A DNA stretch of 64,000 bases from NCBI RefSeq assembly GCF_020171285.1, contig NZ_JAIUZI010000008.1:186001-250000 (forward strand). The letters run 5' to 3'. The notes under the pieces are model-generated. The model was not told the origin of the DNA. It was given only the letters and a program-made list of their open reading frames with translations, and did no database searches. This stretch comes from Seohaeicola saemankumensis. GTDB lineage: Bacteria > Pseudomonadota > Alphaproteobacteria > Rhodobacterales > Rhodobacteraceae. The position numbers and the translations under genes were made by a program. Positions 34,280 through 42,317 of this stretch are shown here, one piece after another; within the stretch, counting starts at the first letter, position 1; every line of letters begins with the position of its first letter.

Positions 34280-36739
34280 GTGACGGCGCTGCGCCGCCTC
34301 ATCGGTTTGCTTTTGTTGGCCGTGCTTTTGGCACTGCCGGGTCTGGCGGCCGCGCAGCTGACGCCCGAGAAACGGGACTATTACGAAGTATGGCTGGACA
34401 CGGCCGAACGCGCCGAACAGGTCGTGGATGTCGGTCGCGCGTCAAATGCGGCGCTGGAAAAGCTGCGCGCGGAAATTGTCGAGTTCCGCGAGGTCTTTGC
34501 CAAGGCCCGCGACAAGAACGGCGCCCGGATCAAGACCCTGGAATCGCAGCTGAGCGCCCTGGGCCCGCCACCGGAAAACGATGGCGAGGAACCGCCGGAC
34601 ATCGCCGCATTGCGCAACCATCTGCAATCGCAGCTGGATGAACTGCGGGTCCCGCGCGTGGTGTCCGAGGAAGCGCACAACCGGGCCAACGGGCTGATCG
34701 GCGAGATCGATAGGATCATTCGCGAACGCCAGACCGGGAAACTGCTGTCGCGCGGGCCATCGCCGCTGAACCCCGAATACTGGCCCGTCGCCATCGATGA
34801 TCTGACCAGCGCATGGCGGTCTCTGGTCAATGAAACCAAGGTCTCGCTCAGGTCCGACGCCCTGCACGAACGGGTGCGCGAACATCTGCTGGCGATCACC
34901 TTGCTTGTCGCGATCGGCCTGGTTCTGATCATTCGCGGCGGCCGATGGTCGGAAAAGATCGGCGATTACCTGCGAAATTTCGGCGGGCGGGGCACTGGTG
35001 TCTGGAGCTTCGTGGTCTCTCTGGCGCGGATTTTCCTGCCGCTGGCAGGGACGCTCGCGCTGGTCGAGGCGATCTCGCTGACCGGCATGCTGGGGCTGCG
35101 CGGCCTGTTGCTGCTCGAAGCGCTGCCAAAGTGGGCGGCCATCCTTCTGGTGTTCAACTGGATCGCCGGTCAGCTGTTTTCCGAACGCACCGACGAACAG
35201 CTGGTGCCGGTGTTCGAAGCGCGCCGGGTCGAGCTGCATGTCCATGTCGAACTGCTGGCGGTGATGCTGGTCGCCTACGACTGGATCGGGCTTTTCGAAC
35301 AGATCGAGAATATTTCCGAAGGGTCCCGCGCGGTCATCAGCTTTCCCTTCATTCTGTGCACGGCGCTGATCCTGCTGCGGCTGCAGCGTATCCGGTTGCG
35401 CCCAAAACAGGCCGATCCGGGCGCCGAGGATCATCCGGCGACGGCGGCAGGGTTCAGCCGCCTGGTCGAAATCATCCGGCGCGGCGCATATTTTCTGGGG
35501 ATCGTCTCGCCGGTTCTGGCGGCGGTCGGCTATGTCTATATGGCCGAGGCGCTTGTCTATCCGGCCGTGATGACCCTTGCGATCCTGTCGGCCATCCTGA
35601 TCCTGCAACGGTTTCTGGGCGATCTCTATGCCTGGATCTCGGGCCGCAAGGATTCGGCGCGGGATTCGTTGTTCACCGTTCTGGCCGGCTTTGTCCTGGG
35701 CCTGTTGTCGCTGCCGTTGCTGGCGCTGGTCTGGGGCGCGCGCGTCGCCGACCTGACCGAAGTCTGGGCTAAATTCCTCGACGGGTTCACCGTCGGCGAC
35801 ACAACGATCTCTCCGACGAACTTTATCGCGCTGGTGGCGATTTTCGCGGTCGGGTACATGGCGACGCGGCTGCTGCAGAGCGGGTTGCGCAATTCCCTTC
35901 TGCCGAAAACCGGCATTGATCCGGGTGGTCAGAACGCCATCGTGTCGGGCACCGGCTATGTCGGGATCTTTCTGGCCGGGCTGCTGGCCGTGACCGGCGC
36001 CGGGCTGAACCTGTCGTCGCTGGCCATCGTCGCCGGTGCGCTGTCGGTGGGCATCGGTTTTGGCCTGCAGACCATCGTGTCGAACTTTGTCTCCGGCATC
36101 ATCCTGCTGGTGGAACGCCCGATTTCCAAGGGCGACTGGATCTCGGTCGGCGGCATGATGGGCTATGTCCGTGACATCTCGGTGCGTTCGACACGGATCG
36201 AAACCTTTGACCGCACCGATGTGATTGTCCCGAACTCGGACCTGATCAGCGGCACCGTCACCAACTACACCCGCGGCAATACCGTGGGCCGGGTGATCGT
36301 GCCGGTGGGTGTGGCCTATGGCACCGACACCCGGCTGGTGGAAAAAATTCTGCGCGAGGTGGCCGAGGACCACCCGATGGTGCTCGCCAACCCGGCGCCC
36401 GGCATCGTGTTCCAGGGCTTTGGCGCGGATTCGCTTGATTTCGAGATCCGCGCGATCCTGCGCGACGTGAACTGGATGCTGTCGGTGAAATCCGACATGA
36501 ACCACGCCATCGCCGAACGCTTCACCGCCGCCGGGATCGAGATCCCCTTCGCCCAGCGCGACATCTGGCTGCGCAACCCCGAGGCGCTGCGCCCCCAGGA
36601 CCATCGCGGCCCGCCCGAAGAGCTGGGCGACGAAGACCCGGAATCGCCCCCCGCCGACACCCCGCTCGAAGACGATCCGGGCGAAACCGAAAACGACCCC
36701 GCCGACGCCGCCCCGCCGGACGACGACAGGGGAGAGTAG
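34280..36739 (+). CDS. Large mechanosensitive channel (DUF3772-MscS)
   Basis: An 819-residue membrane protein. After a signal peptide (LIGLLLLAVLLALPGLAAAQ) comes a periplasmic DUF3772 region with coiled-coil (about residues 25-200). About ten transmembrane segments follow, then an MscS domain (about 570-770) with the pore helix region GIGFGLQTIVSNFVSGI and the beta-domain motif ERPISKGDWISVGG. It would gate ion release during osmotic downshock. The acidic, proline-rich tail (about 775-819) is unusual in length. GTG start, two bases after cysK. Confidence 0.9.
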   Translation: MTALRRLIGLLLLAVLLALPGLAAAQLTPEKRDYYEVWLDTAERAEQVVDVGRASNAALEKLRAEIVEFREVFAKARDKNGARIKTLESQLSALGPPPENDGEEPPDIAALRNHLQSQLDELRVPRVVSEEAHNRANGLIGEIDRIIRERQTGKLLSRGPSPLNPEYWPVAIDDLTSAWRSLVNETKVSLRSDALHERVREHLLAITLLVAIGLVLIIRGGRWSEKIGDYLRNFGGRGTGVWSFVVSLARIFLPLAGTLALVEAISLTGMLGLRGLLLLEALPKWAAILLVFNWIAGQLFSERTDEQLVPVFEARRVELHVHVELLAVMLVAYDWIGLFEQIENISEGSRAVISFPFILCTALILLRLQRIRLRPKQADPGAEDHPATAAGFSRLVEIIRRGAYFLGIVSPVLAAVGYVYMAEALVYPAVMTLAILSAILILQRFLGDLYAWISGRKDSARDSLFTVLAGFVLGLLSLPLLALVWGARVADLTEVWAKFLDGFTVGDTTISPTNFIALVAIFAVGYMATRLLQSGLRNSLLPKTGIDPGGQNAIVSGTGYVGIFLAGLLAVTGAGLNLSSLAIVAGALSVGIGFGLQTIVSNFVSGIILLVERPISKGDWISVGGMMGYVRDISVRSTRIETFDRTDVIVPNSDLISGTVTNYTRGNTVGRVIVPVGVAYGTDTRLVEKILREVAEDHPMVLANPAPGIVFQGFGADSLDFEIRAILRDVNWMLSVKSDMNHAIAERFTAAGIEIPFAQRDIWLRNPEALRPQDHRGPPEELGDEDPESPPADTPLEDDPGETENDPADAAPPDDDRGE

Positions 36740-36954
36740 CGCGCCTCGGCCCCGACTTGGGGCGTCGTCGATCACCCATTTCAAGAGACAGCCGACGGCC
36801 CGGCGGCGCATCTGGTGGCGCCGGGTGAGACCGCCCCGCGCCAGAGCCCGACCAAGGGGCAGGGCAGGGACCCAAACCGCCACGCGCGGCCTTGTACAAA
36901 ACGGAATAACCCCCCCGCGCAACATGTACAAAACCGACAATCCCCGCCCATTTT

Positions 36955-36984
36955 CCCCCACCACCCCCCATCCCCCACAAACCC
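36955..36984 (-). other. Putative G-quadruplex, four G-tracts upstream of tRNA-Ser
   Basis: The plus strand from 36941 to 36998 is almost free of G (two in 58 bases) and rich in C-runs. On the minus strand this reads as at least four G-tracts of three to six with loops of two to five bases, which meets the usual G-quadruplex rule. It lies in the 296-base gap between the channel gene and tRNA-Ser. No gene is supported in this gap. Confidence 0.5.
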
Positions 36985-37035
36985 GCAACACACCCCCTTG
37001 CGCTCCGGTGCCATGTCTTGCTATGGGAGCCGAAC

Positions 37036-37125
37036 GGAGAGGTGGCCGAGTGGTCGAAGGCGCACGCCTGGAAAGTGTGTAGGCGGGAAACCGTCTCCAG
37101 GGTTCGAATCCCTGTCTCTCCGCCA
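37036..37125 (+). tRNA. tRNA-Ser (GGA anticodon)
   Basis: Ninety bases fold into a class II (long variable arm) tRNA: acceptor GGAGAGG pairs with TCTCTCC, the D-loop is in GGCCGAGTGGTCGAAGG, the anticodon loop CTGGAAA gives GGA, and GGTTCGAATCC is the T-loop. A CCA end is encoded. It decodes UCC/UCU serine codons. The mobile region begins immediately downstream, but no second copy of the tRNA 3' end was seen in the window. Confidence 0.95.
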
Positions 37126-37412
37126 CCGACAATCGCCTCTATTCCGCATGTCCAAATACCGCCGAATAACGGCGTGTTTTCCGTCAGTTACGCGGTGCGA
37201 TAGAGGTCAGAGACGCCCCTTCCTCGTCAGTTTCCGAGACATTCTCTCAAGTGTCTCAGTTGGCCCAAAACACGAGTCCGCTTTTGGGGATTTTCCCTGT
37301 TACGGGCCAATTTACAGGGTATTTGCGGGAAAATCAGAGCATTCGGTCCGATTTGTGGTCGTTTATGATAGAAATATCAGTGGATTGTGACAGAGTTCCC
37401 TGCACGGCGGAA

Positions 37413-37482
37413 CAGGGAATTTTCAGAAGAGATCAGGGAAATTCGTTTGGGCAACAGCGAACCCGTTCCGGGATACAGGGAA
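37413..37482. repeat. 21-bp-periodic CAGGGAA heptamer array
   Basis: CAGGGAA occurs at 37413, 37434 and 37476 and a one-mismatch copy CAGCGAA at 37455, so four units stand at exact 21-base intervals. Two inverted copies (TTCCCTG) lie at 37293 and 37396 and a degenerate one (CAGGGTA) at 37315. The array ends 10 bases before the recombinase 1 stop codon. Two helical turns per step would place all sites on one DNA face. It may be a recombinase or accessory-protein binding region, or part of the attachment site. Confidence 0.72.
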
Positions 37483-37492
37483 CGCATGGGGA

Positions 37493-39157
37493 TCAGAACC
37501 CGAAGACCTGTTCCTGGTCGCACCACTCCAGCGGCAGGCTACGGCTCAAAAGGCGTTTCAGGGTCAGGTCCACCGGCTGGGTGCCGTCGACGATCGCGGT
37601 CTGGATTTTCGGCGAAAGACCGGAAAGCGAGATGATGCGGGCGACATAACGTTCGGACATGTTGGCGTCACTGGCGAGGCGTTTCAACGGCGTGCCGGAC
37701 TTCAGGTGGGCGGACCATCGGTGGGCATTTCGCAGGGCCCGGATCATGGCGGGGTCAGGCGCGCGTGCAAGTTGACCGGCGAAGATCTTCATTTCGACAC
37801 CGCGGCGACGGCAGGTGAATGGGCGGTCGAGGCTCAGCAAGTCCGGGTGCAAAGCGTCTTCCGACAGACCTGTCGCTCGGGCAACGGCGCCTGCGTCGAG
37901 GTCAATCGTGATGCGGCCGTGTCCGAGGCTGCCACTGATGACCAGTGGCGCAGCGCGGCGGATGCCATCATCCCTCACCTGGTTTGCAAGACTGTTCACG
38001 CTCTTCGACGCGTCAGCGGCCCGAAGCGCGTCATCACGGTTGAGAACGACGTGACGATCCGCCTGTTCGGCAAGGTGATCGGCAACGAGAGATGCGACGG
38101 TGGCCTCGAGGACCTGCGCCGGGAGCCGCCATCCGGTCGGATCTTTCCCGCCGGAGACCAGCCGGTTGGAGATGTAATAGCGAAGCTGCTTGCCGTTCTT
38201 CCTTGTGTGTGTCGGAGTTAGCAGGTCGCCGGTGTCGTCCCGGAGCTTGCCTTTCAGCGGTGCGGATTTGCAGACAGGCGCCCCGGCCGCCGAACCTCGC
38301 CGTCTGGCGCTGGCGTCCTGCAGCAGGAGCTGGACCTCGTCCCACAGGGAACGGTCGATAATGGCGGGGTGCTTGCCGGGAAAGGTTTTTTCCTTGTGCC
38401 GGATCAGCCCGAGATAGATCGGGTTGGTGAGGACCTTGTGGATCTGGCCACGGCTCAGGATGTTGCCTCCCTGTTTCTTGCCGGTCGAGAAGACATGACG
38501 TTTGGACCGCAGACCGAGGATTTCCGCTTCACGGGTAACGACGCTGAGGCAGCGATGATGGGCGTAAAGAGCGAACAGCTGCCGGACCACCCCCGCTTCT
38601 GTCCCGCTGACCACCAGTTCGCGGCGCATCGCATCAGGATGGGGATCATAGCCGAGAGGGGGGACCCCTCCCATCCAGAGCCCCTTCTTCTTGGACGCCG
38701 CGATCTTGTCGCGGATGCGTTCAGCGGTGACCTCGCGTTCGAACTGGGCGAAGGACAACAGCACGTTCAGGGTGAGGCGTCCCATTGAAGAGGAGGTGTT
38801 GAAGGCTTGGGTGACAGAGACGAAAGAGCAGTCCGCTGTCTCAAACCGGTCCACCAGCCTGGCGAAATCCGCCAGTGATCGCGTCAACCGGTCGATCTTG
38901 TAGACCACGACCATGTCGATGCGACCTGCGTCAATGTCGGTGAGGAGCTGTTGCAGACCGGGCCGTTCGAGGGTGCCGCCGGAGACGCCGCCATCATCAT
39001 AGCGGGTCGGCGCCGCCTTCCAGCCCTCGTGGCGCTGGCTGGCGATGTAGGCCGCGCAGGCCTCATGCTGTGCATCCAGCGAGTTGAAATCCTGGTCGAG
39101 CCCCTCGTCGGAAGACTTGCGGGTATAGATCGCGCAGCGGATCCGGGGTTTGCTCAT
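37493..39157 (-). CDS. Large serine recombinase (module 1)
   Basis: A 554-residue serine integrase/resolvase. The catalytic domain (about residues 5-150) has AIYTRKSSDEGL, with the nucleophile serine in the KSS motif, then VVYKIDRLTRSLADFARL and FEREVTAERIRDK. The recombinase domain (about 165-275) and a long C-terminal region follow, the last 90 residues being HTH-like (MSERYVARIISLSGLSP). It would catalyse integration and excision of the element. Start ATG 39157 overlaps the DUF2924 stop (ATGA). It is the last gene of an operon with DUF3489 and DUF2924. Confidence 0.93.
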   Translation of the reverse strand: MSKPRIRCAIYTRKSSDEGLDQDFNSLDAQHEACAAYIASQRHEGWKAAPTRYDDGGVSGGTLERPGLQQLLTDIDAGRIDMVVVYKIDRLTRSLADFARLVDRFETADCSFVSVTQAFNTSSSMGRLTLNVLLSFAQFEREVTAERIRDKIAASKKKGLWMGGVPPLGYDPHPDAMRRELVVSGTEAGVVRQLFALYAHHRCLSVVTREAEILGLRSKRHVFSTGKKQGGNILSRGQIHKVLTNPIYLGLIRHKEKTFPGKHPAIIDRSLWDEVQLLLQDASARRRGSAAGAPVCKSAPLKGKLRDDTGDLLTPTHTRKNGKQLRYYISNRLVSGGKDPTGWRLPAQVLEATVASLVADHLAEQADRHVVLNRDDALRAADASKSVNSLANQVRDDGIRRAAPLVISGSLGHGRITIDLDAGAVARATGLSEDALHPDLLSLDRPFTCRRRGVEMKIFAGQLARAPDPAMIRALRNAHRWSAHLKSGTPLKRLASDANMSERYVARIISLSGLSPKIQTAIVDGTQPVDLTLKRLLSRSLPLEWCDQEQVFGF

Positions 39158-39561
39158 GAGCCCGCCTTTCCGTTCAGGCCGAAGAACCGCGGCCCGGACC
39201 AATGGGCGCCGGTGATCGCCCGCGCGATAGCGGAGAGCGATTGCCAGGTCTGGCCGTCCCAGCGGAAGCCGTCCTCGGTGACATCAACGACATGCGTGGC
39301 GCCGTTCCATTCCCGGAGCAATCGACTGCCCGGTTCAAGGCCGGCAGTCTTCGGGCGCGGCCCGCGCACACCTTCTTGCGACAAGATCTTGCGGACCCGG
39401 GCAAGCAGGCCACCGGAGCTGCGGGTCTGCAGTTCGGTGGCCAGGAACCGGCGCAGGAAGGTCTGGCTCAACCCTTTCGGAACCGGGGTGCTGAACACCC
39501 CGGTCCAGGCCGCGATCAACGCGGCCCGGTCCATGGTCTCAACATCGGCGATGCGGATCAT
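39154..39561 (-). CDS. DUF2924 domain protein (module 1)
   Basis: A 135-residue protein with the DUF2924 C-terminal signature: a basic GSRLLREWNGATHVVDVTEDG segment, then the WDGQTWQSLSAIARAITG block and the final GPRFFGL. These proteins are nearly always encoded directly upstream of large serine recombinases in phage-like elements, here with a 4-base ATGA overlap. A role as DNA-binding or directionality cofactor is inferred from that linkage only. The start ATG 39561 overlaps the DUF3489 stop. Confidence 0.85.
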   Translation of the reverse strand: MIRIADVETMDRAALIAAWTGVFSTPVPKGLSQTFLRRFLATELQTRSSGGLLARVRKILSQEGVRGPRPKTAGLEPGSRLLREWNGATHVVDVTEDGFRWDGQTWQSLSAIARAITGAHWSGPRFFGLNGKAGS

Positions 39562-39788
39562 TCGACTGTCTCGGGATCGGCTGCGATGCGGTACACGGAT
39601 GTGCCGTCTTTCCCAGCGCCGGCCTGACGCTCTATGGTGAAACCGGTTTTCCGCAAACCGCTCAGGACGGCGCGGGCGGAATGAGGTTGCCAGCCGGTCG
39701 CCTTGCAGATCGCCTCGAGGGTTGCGCCCGAGGGGCGCCGTAACATCGCCTGTACCTTTGCTGTCTTGGTGTGTTTCGTTTTGGGCAT
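39558..39788 (-). CDS. DUF3489 small HTH-like protein (module 1)
   Basis: A 76-residue protein with a winged-helix-like DUF3489 domain: MLRRPSGATLEAICKATGWQ, then the recognition-helix-like HSARAVLSGLRKTGF and a beta-hairpin ending VYRIAADPE. It is the first gene of the DUF3489-DUF2924-recombinase operon. It probably binds DNA and may regulate or direct the recombinase. A second, longer DUF3489 protein lies at 62376-62906. Confidence 0.83.
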   Translation of the reverse strand: MPKTKHTKTAKVQAMLRRPSGATLEAICKATGWQPHSARAVLSGLRKTGFTIERQAGAGKDGTSVYRIAADPETVE

Positions 39789-39974
39789 CTATCTTCTCCT
39801 TGATCCTGCGGGCCGGCGGAATGCCTGGCCCCGGTACCGAGGAGAGCCCGAATGGGTCGGGCGTGGTGTCAGTGATGCGTGGAACGGCGCAGTAGTCCAG
39901 CGGTTTCCGATACGACACTTCCCGAGGCTGGAAGGTGCTTCCCAAGGGTACGATGACCACGATTATTGGCAACC

Positions 39975-40003
39975 ATAACAGAAAGTTACCGTCTTTTTGT
40001 CAA
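39975..40003 (-). promoter_or_regulatory. Sigma-70-like promoter of the recombinase 1 operon
   Basis: On the minus strand TTGACA (40003-39998) is followed after exactly 17 bases by TGTTAT (39980-39975), a near-consensus vegetative promoter. Transcription would begin near 39968, leaving a leader of about 180 bases before the DUF3489 ATG at 39788. The leader includes a short GCCCGA-TCGGGC hairpin near 39853. The rest of the gap from 39789 to 40262 shows no supported gene. Confidence 0.68.
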
Positions 40004-40262
40004 CTTGGCAGGGGTTGCCTGCAGCTACGGCGATTGCTATGTTGGTTATGCCCTGCAAGGGACAGGTTCCCAAGGGGGGATGGATACATCTCCCAGGCAG
40101 CATTCGGCAACGCCGGTTCCGGCGGATAAAACCGGGAGCATTCGAAGGGGCAATTCACCGGATCGTTTGGTCCGGGGAGTTGCTATTCATGCTCTCTCCG
40201 AATTCCCCAAGGCGATCCTTTCAATCCGGCACTGATCCGGTGCCCTTCGAAAGGAGACGCGC

Positions 40263-41294
40263 ATGCGCACTCAACATCAAAAACCCGATGCCCCGGCATC
40301 GTACAAACCTATCTGGATGGCCGACAAGGTTATTCAGACCCCCATCAAAGATCTCAAACCCTACGGCAACAACAACCGCGTTCACACGGCGAAGAACATT
40401 GGCAAACTGAAGGACTCGCTCGCCAGGTTTGGTTTTGTTACGCCGATCCTGCTGGATGGCAACAAGGTTATCATTGCAGGCCATGGTCGCTATGAGGCGG
40501 CGAGGGCGTTGGGGCTCGAGATGGTTCCGACCGTGGTCGCCAACCACCTCTGCGATGCGGAGGTGCGTGCATTGCGCATCGCCGACAACAAGCTGGCGGA
40601 ATTGTCGGACTGGAACGAGGCCGCCCTGCAGATCGAGTTTGCCGAGCTTATGGATCTGAGCCTGGATGGCGAGCTCGACTTCGGCCTCGACATCACCGGC
40701 TTTGAGATGCCGGAGATCGACATCATAATCGGCGGGCCGGACGGCGCTGAGGCGCCTCCGGCGGAAACTGTCGAGGCGCTGGATGCGAACAAACCGGCAA
40801 TTACGCAGCCGGGCGACCTCTGGCTTCTCGGCGACCATCGCATTCTCTGCGGCAATTCCCTTGAGGAGGACAGTTATGGCCGGGTTCTGGACGGGCAGAC
40901 CGCCCGCATGGTCTTCACGGACCCGCCCTACAATGTGCCTGTAAACGGGCATGTGCGGTCGGGCAATGGCGGCGATCACCGCGAGTTTGCGATGGCCTCT
41001 GGCGAGATGTCCGATACGGAGTTCCGCGACTTCCTCGGCAAAGTCTTGGCCCGCCTCTTTGAAACTCTGCCCAAGGGTGGCGTTGCCGATGTCTGCATGG
41101 ACTGGCGCCATGTTGAAGAGTTGATCGCGGCCGGAAAGAAAGCCGGGTTCGATCTCATTAATCTCTGCGTCTGGAACAAGTCCAATGGCGGTATGGGCAG
41201 CCTTTCCCGTCATTCACTTCGACACAGTCGGACGACCTGGTTGCGGGCTGAGCAGAAGTTCGCATGTGGTTCGATAGGCCAAGCGAGCCGTTAG
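40263..41294 (+). pseudogene. ParB-domain DNA methyltransferase, C-terminally truncated
   Basis: The N-terminal half (about residues 22-125) is a ParB/Srx-like nuclease domain (VIIAGHGRYEAARALG, LRIADNKLAEL). The methyltransferase half follows with the catalytic DPPY motif at residues 220-223 (MVFTDPPYNVP). Homology runs to VWNKSNGGMGSL near residue 317 and then turns into an unrelated basic tail ending at 41294. The expected later part with the SAM-binding motif is missing, so the enzyme is probably inactive. The break point near 41205 marks the start of the cargo insertion. A good AAAGGAG site precedes the ATG. Confidence 0.85.
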
Positions 41295-41303
41295 GTTCCC
41301 GGA

Positions 41304-42251
41304 CTACAATCGTTGGAGCCTGCATTGTGGGAGTAAGTTTTCGACAGCAGCGCGTTCGAAGAGCGCAGTTCCCTCTGAACTGACCGTCGCGGCCGCCGCT
41401 GCCACGCCCCATCTCAGCGCTTGCTCGGGCGGATCACTCCGCGCAAGCGATTGAGTGAAGGCACCGACCAGCGCATCTCCTGCGCCAATCTTGCTGCGGA
41501 CTGCGACCTGGGGAGCATGGCAAAAGAACTTCTGGTCGTTGGATACCATCACGGACCCCTCGGACCCATGACCGGAAATCACAATCCGCGCAACACCGCG
41601 AGTAATGAGATGATCGCAGCAAGCAAGATTGTCGGCGATGGACTGCATCGGGCGACCAACCGCCACTTCTATTTCACTGCGGTCAAGCCGGAGAACGTCC
41701 AAGGGGGCGATTGGGGAATTGATCAGTTGCAACAGCGGCGCTTTAGACGTGTCCACGACCAGACGCCCTTTGCAGCGCAATACAGCTGCTTGTACCATTT
41801 GAGGAAAATCTTCTTGAAAGCCATGTGCAAGGCCACCGCTCAGCACGACGAACCCGTCTCTCGGTACAGACGTGGAAATCCGCTCCAGGATTATCCGGGC
41901 TTCCGTTTCCTTCACTGGTTCCCCGGGCAAGGTGAAACGATACTGATCGCCCGATGCTGCGTCAGTTACCGCCAGGCTGAAGCCTGTTTCTCCTGAGACC
42001 AGGCATTTAATGGTCGGAAGTTTTTCCGTTTCCAGCAAGGCTAGAAGTCGTTCGCCCATCGGCCCTCCAAGCACGACCAACGCCCTGACGCTTCCGCCCA
42101 GTCTCAAGATCGACCGCGCGACGTTAACTCCTCCACCGCCTGGATCAATCTGCGGTTTCTTGCAATAAAGTTTGGGCCCGGCCTCGACATGCTCGGTAGA
42201 GGTTGCATAGTCGACAGCCGGTTTTAGAGTGATCGTCAGAATTTCGGGCAC
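41304..42251 (-). CDS. pfkB: PfkB-family 6-phosphofructokinase-like kinase
   Basis: A 315-residue ribokinase-fold sugar kinase. It shows the PfkB signatures GGGGVNVARSILRLGGS (about residues 38-54) and SKIGAGDALVGAF with catalytic Asp259. The overall pattern, including DSATI-like opening ITLKPAVDYATSTE and GDQYRFTLPG, resembles E. coli PfkB (phosphofructokinase II) more than FruK, but tagatose- or fructose-1-phosphate kinases cannot be excluded. It is the most downstream gene of the minus-strand cargo cluster and lies beside the methyltransferase break. Confidence 0.84.
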   Translation of the reverse strand: MPEILTITLKPAVDYATSTEHVEAGPKLYCKKPQIDPGGGGVNVARSILRLGGSVRALVVLGGPMGERLLALLETEKLPTIKCLVSGETGFSLAVTDAASGDQYRFTLPGEPVKETEARIILERISTSVPRDGFVVLSGGLAHGFQEDFPQMVQAAVLRCKGRLVVDTSKAPLLQLINSPIAPLDVLRLDRSEIEVAVGRPMQSIADNLACCDHLITRGVARIVISGHGSEGSVMVSNDQKFFCHAPQVAVRSKIGAGDALVGAFTQSLARSDPPEQALRWGVAAAAATVSSEGTALFERAAVENLLPQCRLQRL

Positions 42252-42317
42252 AATGTACCTTTCGATATCTTGCTGGCCATCCTCGAAAATGCCGTCGGTG
42301 CCGGGCTTTAATGTATC

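Noticed and set aside
37036..37125. tRNA-Ser as the integration site of recombinase 1
   Set aside because: No second copy of the tRNA 3' end was found up to 64,000 and large serine recombinases rarely use tRNA genes; adjacency alone is not enough.
34442..37132. 896-codon minus-strand open frame opposite the mechanosensitive channel and tRNA-Ser
   Set aside because: It crosses a tRNA gene and is antisense to a strongly supported membrane protein; codon-position GC pattern explains it.
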